A stretch of DNA of 35,888 bases from a virus: the IMG/VR virus record IMGVR_UViG_3300031162_001210, positions 1-35,888 of that record. One strand, given 5' to 3'. Below, piece by piece: positions 11,705 to 18,422 of the stretch. The notes beneath the pieces were generated by a model that was given only the letters and a program-made list of their open reading frames with translations, was not told where the DNA came from and made no database searches. Positions within the stretch are counted from its first letter, which is position 1. The number at the start of each line of letters is the position of its first letter. Both the position numbers and the translations under genes were made by a program.

Positions 11705-11959
11705 GTGCAATTATTCAAATGCACTACGGTTTCACTTGTCCATGTGACAGAGACACATTGGATAAATGCAGAGCATGTATGCGATGCAGTTGGTGCAATC
11801 GAAAATAGAACGGCCATTAAAGAAAATGAAGTTGGCCGCCGCCTTTCATCTCACGTGCAACCGGCCAGTCCCATTGAAATGAATACCGATGATATAGCGT
11901 ATGAAATTGAGGATTTTGAACAAGCCACAATAGTCATGACACCCTTTAACGATTCTTGA
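11705..11959 (+). CDS. Early protein of unknown function, 84 aa
   Basis: The start is GTG 11705 following CGGAGG. The first half reads as a compact beta-rich fold (FKCTTVSLVHVTETHWINAE), and the C-terminal half is acidic (NTDDIAYEIEDFEQATIVMT). No domain was recognised. It lies ten bases before the ParB-like gene and so shares its transcript. Confidence 0.6.
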   Translation: MQLFKCTTVSLVHVTETHWINAEHVCDAVGAIENRTAIKENEVGRRLSSHVQPASPIEMNTDDIAYEIEDFEQATIVMTPFNDS

Positions 11960-11969
11960 TGGAGACAAA

Positions 11970-13697
11970 ATGACTGAATTACAAATGATTCCAATTTGTC
12001 AGCTGCAAGGAAACAAGGCCAACCCCCGAAAGTTGAAGGCCGAAAAATGGCATGACGAGTCCCTCAAAGCCAGCCTTGCTGCACATGGACTGTTGCAGTC
12101 ACTCCTGGTTCACCCGGATGAAGGCAAGACAGACTCTTTCACTGTCATCGCCGGCAACCGGCGGCTTCGTGCGCTGAAAAGCATGGCCGCACCCGATTAT
12201 CTGGTGCCGTGCATCGTGTCAGAAAAAGCGGCACAGGAAGAAGCGATCGCAGAGAACTTCGTGCGAGCCGACATTCATCTAATGGATCATTACAAATCGA
12301 TGTCCAACTTAATGAAAGAAGGGCTGAACACTCGCGAAATCGCAAAACGATTCGGCGTCGACCCCAAATATGTTGAAAAAGTCGTCGCCCTGGGCCAGCT
12401 CGCACCGCGAGCGCAAAAAGCCGTGAAGAACGATGAAATTAATATGCAGACGGCTCAGATGCTCACTACTCTACCTGTCAACGAGCAAAACAAGCTACTC
12501 GACGCCCATATGTCAAATGACGGAACGTGCAACCTCGAACATTGGGACGTGAAACGTCATCTGAACACTGAGAAAGTCAATGTTGATGTTGCCGAATTTA
12601 AGCTGAAAAAATACGACGGCACGTTTTCAACAGACTTGTTCGGCGGCGAGCAATGGTTCGATGACACGGAACAATTCTGGCGCTTGCAAAACGCTACCAT
12701 CAAGTCACGAGTTGACCAGTGGTCCAAATCCTATGGTCTGGTTGAAGAAACCGACGACCTCCATAAATTCGAGTGGGTGCCAGGCTCAATTACGGACCCA
12801 TCCCGAATTGTGAAACTATGGTGTCTGAATAAGCAGGGGCGCTTTCGGTCAACAGATCGGTATTCATTAAAATATGACCAGAAGAACCCGAAAGACAAGA
12901 ACGCCACCGACACAAACGGTGCCGGCACAGAGGTAATTTCCAACGACACAATGACCAAGGCTGGCCGCGCAATTCTCAACAAGGAGATCATTGGCGCACT
13001 ACAGCTCAAGATGCTGGAACATGAACAACTGGTCTTGAAACTCCTGGCACACTGTATTTTAACCAAGGCCAAAAACAACGGTGACATTCCATTGGGCATT
13101 GATTTTCACGTCAATGAATATGCCCGGCAGCTCGATAACATTTACAATCCAGAAGGTCCGGACGGTCCACAAACTGCCGTCAATTCAGATTGCCGAGAGC
13201 CGTTAGGCCAACGTCCAGCCGGTTGGCGAAGTGCGTCGGATAAAGACGTAATTGATCCTAACGAAGTTTGGTCAATGAGAAATCAAGCTGTATATGAATT
13301 TGTCGTTGAGCAAATTGTTTCAACGATGCATCTAACATCGCCAGACAGCCAATTGGCTGACGACAGCTTGATTCGACAACTCGCAAGCGACGTGAAACTG
13401 GACTTTCGCGCAAGCTGGTCAATCACCAAGCACTTTCTGTCAGGCATCAAGAGCAAGGATCGACTGTTCGAAATCGCTACGGAAATGGGTCTGACCAAAG
13501 ATCATCATATGGGCAGCCACATTATCGTTGAGCCCAACGACAAAAAGGGCGACATGATTATCAAAATCGTGGATGCAGAAGAACAGGCCCATCTGAATCC
13601 CGAGCACGAACATACAAAATGGGCCAAATACATTCGGGCCTATGTGCCCAAGGAAGCCTCTATCGATCCCGTCCCCGTCGTTTCCGCCACCAAATAA
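11970..13697 (+). CDS. ParB-like protein, 575 aa
   Basis: ParB proteins bind CTP and centromere DNA. The N-terminal domain shows the family motifs: IPICQLQGNKANPRK at 7-21, GLLQSLLVHP at 40-49, the GERR-like box AGNRRLRALK at 61-70 and ENFVRADIHLMD at 95-106. An HTH follows (LNTREIAKRFGVDPKYVEKV at about 119-138, then ALGQLAP). The remaining 400 residues are unrecognised. Length and layout fit the large ParB-like proteins of proteobacterial plasmids rather than chromosomal ParB (about 300 aa). No ParA is encoded. The HTH differs from that of chromosomal ParB, so its site may not be the parS at 2619. It is the last rightward gene; ATG 11970 follows TGGAG. Confidence 0.8.
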   Translation: MTELQMIPICQLQGNKANPRKLKAEKWHDESLKASLAAHGLLQSLLVHPDEGKTDSFTVIAGNRRLRALKSMAAPDYLVPCIVSEKAAQEEAIAENFVRADIHLMDHYKSMSNLMKEGLNTREIAKRFGVDPKYVEKVVALGQLAPRAQKAVKNDEINMQTAQMLTTLPVNEQNKLLDAHMSNDGTCNLEHWDVKRHLNTEKVNVDVAEFKLKKYDGTFSTDLFGGEQWFDDTEQFWRLQNATIKSRVDQWSKSYGLVEETDDLHKFEWVPGSITDPSRIVKLWCLNKQGRFRSTDRYSLKYDQKNPKDKNATDTNGAGTEVISNDTMTKAGRAILNKEIIGALQLKMLEHEQLVLKLLAHCILTKAKNNGDIPLGIDFHVNEYARQLDNIYNPEGPDGPQTAVNSDCREPLGQRPAGWRSASDKDVIDPNEVWSMRNQAVYEFVVEQIVSTMHLTSPDSQLADDSLIRQLASDVKLDFRASWSITKHFLSGIKSKDRLFEIATEMGLTKDHHMGSHIIVEPNDKKGDMIIKIVDAEEQAHLNPEHEHTKWAKYIRAYVPKEASIDPVPVVSATK

Positions 13698-13824
13698 CCG
13701 GAATAAGGGCGGCTACAACAGCCGAGAGTGGGCCTAGAACGAGCAACCAGTCAAATGAGGGGGCAGGGGCCAGCAAAATAAGCTGCTGGACGCTCTGGCC
13801 CTCTTTTTCTAGCACGTTAATCAT
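13660..13824 (-). CDS. Small membrane protein at the end of the lysis cassette, 54 aa
   Basis: The ATG at 13824 overlaps the holin stop by eight bases. The product has a polar start (MINVLEKEGQSVQQL), one hydrophobic segment at about 24-45 (WLLVLGPLSAVVAALIPVIWW) and a strongly basic end (RKRRGRDR) that should stay in the cytoplasm. A second spanin or holin modulator is possible, but no motif supports a choice. It overlaps the 3' end of the convergent ParB-like gene by 38 bases and contains the early terminator. The ribosome-binding site is weak, so translation probably depends on coupling. Confidence 0.5.
   Translation of the reverse strand: MINVLEKEGQSVQQLILLAPAPSFDWLLVLGPLSAVVAALIPVIWWRKRRGRDR
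13765..13808 (+). terminator. Terminator at the convergence of early and late arms
   Basis: GGGCCAG (13767-13773) pairs with CTGGCCC (13795-13801), extended by a wobble pair, with an inner CAGC/GCTG option, and TTTTT follows at 13804-13808. It lies about 70 bases after the ParB-like stop and inside the small leftward gene 13660-13824. In the leftward direction no U-run follows. Confidence 0.6.
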
Positions 13825-14227
13825 TTTTTCGGAACAATGCCGGGGCGACAGTTTGTGCGATTTTCTCAGCGCCGCGGCTGACGACGTAACCGCCAAGACC
13901 AATTTTGATGATGTCAAAGAAACTCGCCATCAGTTCGGCGCTACCGCGTTCGGGGGTTAAGCCCCATACCCACGCGACCACGGTGACAACAAATGCGAGC
14001 ATTGTAATAGGTCGCCATGACGATTTTAAGAACCCTGCCCATCCCTTGCCGCTGGCTTCTGCCACGATGATACTGATCTGCCCTTCGAGCGCTTTGCTCT
14101 CTAGGCCGATCAGCTTGTCTTGCACGCCGGCCTTAATTTTGGCCGCTGCGTCCTTATCCTCGACAACTTGATCTATGATTCCGCCGACGGTCTTGATCAG
14201 CAATGGTGCGAGTGCTGCAAGAAACAT
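13817..14227 (-). CDS. Holin of the 3TM (GTA-type) family
   Basis: The 136-aa product has an N-terminal hydrophobic segment (MFLAALAPLLIKTVGGIIDQVV) and a charged helical middle. A second segment follows near 73-90 (ITMLAFVVTVVAWVWGL) after the basic SSWRP. A third weakly hydrophobic region is at about 103-118 (FFDIIKIGLGGYVVSRGAEK). This is the outline of the holin family also used for gene-transfer-agent release. It would open the inner membrane to release the endolysin. The ATG at 14227 follows AAGGAT; the amidase gene ends four bases upstream, so endolysin and holin form one cassette. Confidence 0.8.
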   Translation of the reverse strand: MFLAALAPLLIKTVGGIIDQVVEDKDAAAKIKAGVQDKLIGLESKALEGQISIIVAEASGKGWAGFLKSSWRPITMLAFVVTVVAWVWGLTPERGSAELMASFFDIIKIGLGGYVVSRGAEKIAQTVAPALFRKND

Positions 14228-14231
14228 AATC

Positions 14232-14651
14232 TTATCCTTTGATTGAACTCCACCATGCGGTTACATCGAAACAAGGACATTCCTTGGTAACGCCTGGTAA
14301 GTCGCGATGCCCTATTGGATCGCGGGTGTTGTAAAATTCGACCAAATGTTTCGTCGTCGTTGCCAGCATCTTCCACTGATCGGCTGTGTAATTACAGTCA
14401 GGTGTTCCGTCGTCGCCCATCCCGCCAACCAAACAAATACCAATGCTTGTTTTGTTGTGACCCTTAGCGTGTGCGCCAGCCAATACAATCGGTCGACCAG
14501 ACTCAAGAAAACCATTACGCAAGATGATGAAATGGTATCCAATGTCGCTCCATCCTCGCGAAAGATGCCAATCTCGAATTTGACTCACGCTCACATCCAT
14601 ATCTGCAGGCGTATAGCTGCAATGGATGATGATGGAATCAATAGCCCTCAT
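14232..14651 (-). CDS. Endolysin, N-acetylmuramoyl-L-alanine amidase (T7 lysozyme-like)
   Basis: The 139-aa product closely follows T7 lysozyme (gp3.5). IIIHCSYTP contains the zinc ligand H10, SQIRDWHLSRGWSDIGYHFI holds the catalytic-type Y39, and AGAHAKGHN and SIGICLVGG form the conserved core. GHRDLPGVTKECPCFD carries H115, K123 and the ligand C125. It cuts the amide bond between MurNAc and L-Ala. No signal peptide is present, so it needs the holin. In T7 this protein also inhibits T7 RNA polymerase; no phage polymerase is encoded here, so that role is not expected. ATG 14651 overlaps the preceding stop by four bases. Confidence 0.95.
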   Translation of the reverse strand: MRAIDSIIIHCSYTPADMDVSVSQIRDWHLSRGWSDIGYHFIILRNGFLESGRPIVLAGAHAKGHNKTSIGICLVGGMGDDGTPDCNYTADQWKMLATTTKHLVEFYNTRDPIGHRDLPGVTKECPCFDVTAWWSSIKG

Positions 14652-15040
14652 ATGAATTTCGCCATTACAATTCCAACGATGCCAAACATTCCCGGGATAC
14701 CGGCGAGAAAAATATTTCGATAAATTTTTGACCGACGCTCTTGTTTTTCCTGTATTTCATCTCGGGCTCTTTCGCGCTCTCTACGAATAAGCTCATCATC
14801 ATCTATTTTGCGAGCAATATCTGATACGGCGCTGCTTACTTCTGCAAGAGCTTTTGTGCTTTCTTTAACCGCCCTTTCCTCGTTTTCCGTATGAACCACT
14901 AAATCGCGCTGATTTTGTTTGGTCGCGTCAAAGTGTTCTCGTGTTAAGGCAAGAAGCGATTTATTATCACTTTCAACGACTGATATTCTTTTAACCTGCT
15001 CTTGTGTGATGTCGAACAATTCTTCCACGGACGGGTTCAT
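14648..15040 (-). CDS. Coiled-coil protein with C-terminal membrane helix
   Basis: The 130-aa product starts at ATG 15040, after AGGAAG; a longer in-frame start at 15112 overlaps the upstream fibre gene without a site. Most of the protein is a charged helix (SIVE/EERAVKE/RRERERARDE-type heptads, about 10-108), ending in one membrane segment at about 111-130 (IFLAGIPGMFGIVGIVMAKFI). This C-terminal anchor is opposite to the usual inner-membrane spanin, so spanin function is uncertain. Its stop overlaps the endolysin start, placing it in the lysis cassette. Confidence 0.65.
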   Translation of the reverse strand: MNPSVEELFDITQEQVKRISVVESDNKSLLALTREHFDATKQNQRDLVVHTENEERAVKESTKALAEVSSAVSDIARKIDDDELIRRERERARDEIQEKQERRSKIYRNIFLAGIPGMFGIVGIVMAKFI

Positions 15041-15056
15041 TTTACTCTTCCTGTTT

Positions 15057-15593
15057 TTAATAGACTGCTTTGACGATGTATTTCCAGTTTGCGGCAGTGA
15101 TGGTCGCTGCATTCAATGTTGATTGGTCAATTACTCGCACGCCCAATCCGGTAATGATTTCTACGTTGGTCGTGTCCGCCTGGACTACAAAACCAAAGTC
15201 AGAAGAACCGCCTAGCCCTTCGGCCAGAACCTGATCATCCACTGCCCACCCAAGTTCGGTCGTCTTGCATATCAGCCAGACCTGTATCATATGCGGGCGC
15301 ACCGCCAGCCCGTGGGCCACCTGCAGAACACTGTCAAAGGTGATTGTCTGCTCTGCGCTGGTATAGGTCGATGTGCCGTTCACCCATCCGGGATCTGTCC
15401 CGTCGCTACCCAGGACTTGCCCTGCTGTGCCAATAGCAAGCCGCGACCATAATGTTGCGTCTTTTCTGATGATGTCGCCGCGAGCTTCACTGGTCAGGGC
15501 GATTTTTGCCCCGCTGACAGCGCCAGTTGCAATCTTGACACCAGTAACACTGGCATCCGTCAACATATCAGTGATAACTCGCGTCAACGACAT
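15057..15593 (-). CDS. Tail fibre or tail appendage protein, 178 aa
   Basis: The N-terminal part has the repeat-like 'TDMLTDASVTGVKIATGAVSGAKI' pattern of trimeric fibres. The segment LAIGTAGQVLGSDGTDPGW at about 52-70 is a motif widely found in phage fibre proteins. The C-terminal part is beta-rich without recognisable enzyme motifs. It could be a fibre tip or adaptor and act in host recognition. It lies downstream of the main fibre and accessory genes. ATG 15593 follows the stop of a tiny upstream frame by three bases. Confidence 0.6.
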   Translation of the reverse strand: MSLTRVITDMLTDASVTGVKIATGAVSGAKIALTSEARGDIIRKDATLWSRLAIGTAGQVLGSDGTDPGWVNGTSTYTSAEQTITFDSVLQVAHGLAVRPHMIQVWLICKTTELGWAVDDQVLAEGLGGSSDFGFVVQADTTNVEIITGLGVRVIDQSTLNAATITAANWKYIVKAVY

Positions 15594-15596
15594 GAC

Positions 15597-15677
15597 TTAT
15601 TTTTCCTTCGATTTCAGTTGGCCTTTAAGGGCCACAATTTCCTGTTCCTGCAGCGCGACCAACATCGGGTCAACCAC
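15597..15677 (-). CDS. Tiny coiled-coil frame between fibre genes, 26 aa
   Basis: A frame open from 15694 to TAA 15597-15599 encodes EYEVVDPMLVALQEQE, then IVALKGQLKSKEK. GTG 15677 and ATG 15665 are possible starts; CAGGAG lies 11 bases before the GTG. The heptad-like pattern looks like a short coiled coil. It may be a separate miniprotein or the displaced C-terminus of the 83-aa protein just upstream, since a one-base shift at the latter's TGA would join the two. Confidence 0.35.
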   Translation of the reverse strand: MVDPMLVALQEQEIVALKGQLKSKEK

Positions 15678-15684
15678 TTCATAT

Positions 15685-15936
15685 TCAGCTCCTGACTAGT
15701 GTGTAGCCGTCTTGCCTGGCGCCGGTTATTCGGACCCGGACAAGCGCCCATGTGGAACCGTTCAACTCATACTCTTCGACAACCTCAACAATCTCAGCTT
15801 CCGCCGGCATTTTGGCCGGCACCCAATGACACCCGATGGCTGACAGTTCACTCAGTGAATAATTCCGATGTTGACTTACGATCTCCCTGACCGCGCTGAC
15901 ATCATCGCACCACTGAGTTACGTCCACGTTATCCAA
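15685..15936 (-). CDS. Small protein of the tail fibre region, 83 aa
   Basis: The frame starts at TTG 15936 (or an in-frame GTG nine bases later) and overlaps the upstream gene by eight bases. The product has the N-terminal MDNVDVTQWCDDVSAVREIV, and a C-terminal beta-like region (VVEEYELNGSTWALVRVRIT). No family was recognised. The ribosome-binding site is weak, consistent with coupling to the upstream gene. Its stop TGA is directly followed, in the +1 frame, by the coiled-coil sequence listed above. Confidence 0.5.
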   Translation of the reverse strand: MDNVDVTQWCDDVSAVREIVSQHRNYSLSELSAIGCHWVPAKMPAEAEIVEVVEEYELNGSTWALVRVRITGARQDGYTLVRS

Positions 15937-16273
15937 CCGCCGCAGCTTCCGCAGCCTCGCGTCCCGCGATTTCGTCGGCTATCCTCTGTGCCCGAGATTT
16001 GTAATCTGGTCGCGCTTGGATCAGATCCACGAGCGCCCCCTGATCTGTCGGGACAGTCGTAACCGCCGGGTCAGCGGCAAGGATTGGCGAGTGCTCTTCG
16101 ACAATCGACCGAGCGCAGGTTTTGATCTTGCTTGCCACTGCGAAGGTTGACGCATTGATTAACCAAGCGTCCACGTCTGCCAGCTTATGCTCAAGGCATT
16201 TCACCTGAGCGTCTGATACGTCCGTCGTGCTGATCGGCACACCGTCTTTTGTTACTACAATTTCATAAGCCAT
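15929..16273 (-). CDS. Small protein of the tail fibre region, 114 aa
   Basis: ATG 16273 is chosen because AGGAG precedes it; the frame runs further upstream but within the fibre gene. The product starts MAYEIVVTKDGVPISTTDVS and has a helical middle (LADVDAWLINASTFAVASK). The later part, PTDQGALVDLIQARPDYKSR, resembles 'd..ew......a' proteins that often lie beside phage fibre genes. The function is unknown; a fibre chaperone is one possibility, without direct support. It ends Ala/Glu-rich. Confidence 0.6.
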   Translation of the reverse strand: MAYEIVVTKDGVPISTTDVSDAQVKCLEHKLADVDAWLINASTFAVASKIKTCARSIVEEHSPILAADPAVTTVPTDQGALVDLIQARPDYKSRAQRIADEIAGREAAEAAAVG

Positions 16274-16283
16274 TTTTCTTCTC

Positions 16284-18422
16284 CTAGTGAACCAGTGCGA
16301 CTGACCAGTAGGCCTCGTCAATATCAACAACCTTGGTGCCGCCCGATACCGTAAGGCTGATTGTCGCCGTGTCTGCCGCGTCCATGTCGGCATACATGGT
16401 CCCATTAAATACCATGATCCCGCTTACGGCTATCGCTGATGGATTCAGGCGAGCCATGCCATATGTTCGATTCGACGTTACAATGGCCAGATTTAAGTCG
16501 GTATGTGACCCCGTGAGGCCGCGAGTCTCAATGGTCAGCGTGTGCAAATACTTGCCCGTGACGGGCGCCGTATATGTCGGGCTGGCAAAGTTAGCGCCAA
16601 CGTCGAATCGCTCTGTCGGAAACAGAACCGTGTAGGCCGTGCCGTCACCCGTGACATTAGAGAGAGTGTTCGTGCGGGCCTGGAACGACGGCGTGCCCGG
16701 CATGGTGACTTCTTCATCAGAAGAAATCGTAATCGCATTTGTCGTTGCGTTGTCGTCAATGCCAAGGCTGGTGAAGGCGTTGGTTATCGTCGTTCCGGTG
16801 TTATCGACAACAAAGACTTCACCAGAAGTCCCTTCGCCAACAATAATCTTACCGGATCCGTCGTGTTGGGCGTGAAACGCCGTCCCCGTCGCGCTGGCGT
16901 TGTCCTGTCGAACTCCGAGCAGAGAGCCGTTATACCCCGTGCCGGTGTGGAGGGCGGCGTTGTAGATGGTCACAGAACCGCGAGTAGTCGCGCTGTCCTG
17001 CACCTGAATGAACGGCCCCGGACTACCGATGCCGGTCGCTGCCACGCCATTCCCAAGGAACCGCAAGCGATCCTCTGATGCGTCGGCCCATATGGCTTGT
17101 GGGCTGGTCTGTGTTTCTACGCGGGTGTCGCTGTCGTTACCGCCTTCATTAACGGTCACGCCAGCAGAAGTTACTAGAGTGCCTGCGAAAGTAATGCTCT
17201 TGTCGTTTAGCGCCGTAATAACTGCGGCCGGCGTATTCGAGCCATCAGGCGTCAACATCAAGTCCCATCGACCCGGCGAGCTGGTTGCCGATATAGTCCC
17301 CGTGTCCGCGCTAAACCGGCTAGACCCAAACAAATCGTAATGCGACCCGGTATAACCCGCCGCATAAATTTCGGACATGATTTGTCCGCTCGTTACCGCC
17401 GTGTGGCTGGTCGTGTCATCGTTTGTTCGTGCGAACACTATCAATGGGTGCAGTGTTGTGCTGTGGCGGTGGATAACCATTTCAGCAGGGTTACCGCTAC
17501 CAATGTCATTCACACGGAATGAATTCCCATAGGTCACGCCGTTTATATTGATACCCGAAGTCTCAAGGCCCGGATCGCCTATATCGACGCCGCCCGGAAG
17601 AAATCCCGAGAATGTGGACGCCGAGAAGTCTAGCGTCTGCGCGCCGAGCGTAAACGGGTCCGCAAGCATCGCGGGGGTAATAGCTCCGGCTGCGATGGTT
17701 GGTGTCGCTCCAGATGTCGTTCCGTAGCGAACTTCAATATTTGCAAGATTCGCCGGCGCTTCATCGAATGTGATTGTCAGTCCAGAGCGAGTCCATGAGG
17801 CAGAATGCTGGAATACACCGTCGATCCAAATCCAGACATTCGCACTAACGCCAGGGTCGACAGTCAGAACAATATCAACGTCAGCGCCATCGCCTGTGAA
17901 TGTCTCGACATTCCAGTTTACAAACGACGCGACCGTTGCAAAATTGGCTGTATCGTAGTTGGTCAGACTGGTCGCTGGATTATCCCAACCGATGACTTGA
18001 CTTGCCACAGGTGTTGGCAAGGCCACATCAACGGAATCGGATACTGTTGTCGGTAGAAGGGCAGAGCGAGCGATGTCACGCTCAAGCTGCTGCATCATTT
18101 TGACGTGCTTCGCCATTTCAGTATTGAGCGAGCCAATATTGAATTGGTTTGATTCCGGAAAATTCACGGTTCGAGCAATTGGCATATTGCTTAAAATCGT
18201 GATCGTGTCATCGCTGACAGGTGATACGGTTGTCAGTGTTCCTGCTGCACCGGAACCGCCAACCAGCGTGTAGTCCGTTGTGAGGACAAGCAGGGTCGTT
18301 CCCTGATAGGCAACAATGTCGGAATCATCAAAATATTCAAACGGAATCGCAAATGCCGATTGAGGCGTTCCACCGACTGTGTATTCAACGCGGGGCGTGG
18401 TGTCCGTGATTGTAATTGGCAT
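16284..18422 (-). CDS. Tail fibre with T7 gp17-like N-terminal domain
   Basis: The 712-aa product begins with the T7-type fibre attachment domain. Residues 1-150 include VEYTVGGTPQSAFAIPFEYF, then LTTDYTLVGG, and the coiled NIGSLNTEMAKHVKMMQQLE region. This domain links fibres to the tail tube proteins. The remainder is repetitive and beta-rich (Gly/Thr/Asp-rich), as expected for a trimeric shaft and receptor-binding tip. No enzyme motif or intramolecular chaperone signature was recognised. It directly follows the largest ejection protein (one-base overlap at 18422), in T7-like order. Confidence 0.85.
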   Translation of the reverse strand: MPITITDTTPRVEYTVGGTPQSAFAIPFEYFDDSDIVAYQGTTLLVLTTDYTLVGGSGAAGTLTTVSPVSDDTITILSNMPIARTVNFPESNQFNIGSLNTEMAKHVKMMQQLERDIARSALLPTTVSDSVDVALPTPVASQVIGWDNPATSLTNYDTANFATVASFVNWNVETFTGDGADVDIVLTVDPGVSANVWIWIDGVFQHSASWTRSGLTITFDEAPANLANIEVRYGTTSGATPTIAAGAITPAMLADPFTLGAQTLDFSASTFSGFLPGGVDIGDPGLETSGININGVTYGNSFRVNDIGSGNPAEMVIHRHSTTLHPLIVFARTNDDTTSHTAVTSGQIMSEIYAAGYTGSHYDLFGSSRFSADTGTISATSSPGRWDLMLTPDGSNTPAAVITALNDKSITFAGTLVTSAGVTVNEGGNDSDTRVETQTSPQAIWADASEDRLRFLGNGVAATGIGSPGPFIQVQDSATTRGSVTIYNAALHTGTGYNGSLLGVRQDNASATGTAFHAQHDGSGKIIVGEGTSGEVFVVDNTGTTITNAFTSLGIDDNATTNAITISSDEEVTMPGTPSFQARTNTLSNVTGDGTAYTVLFPTERFDVGANFASPTYTAPVTGKYLHTLTIETRGLTGSHTDLNLAIVTSNRTYGMARLNPSAIAVSGIMVFNGTMYADMDAADTATISLTVSGGTKVVDIDEAYWSVALVH

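Noticed and set aside
14648-15040. Classical inner-membrane spanin
   Set aside because: The membrane helix is at the C-terminus rather than the N-terminus and no outer-membrane lipoprotein partner is embedded, so only a general description was given.
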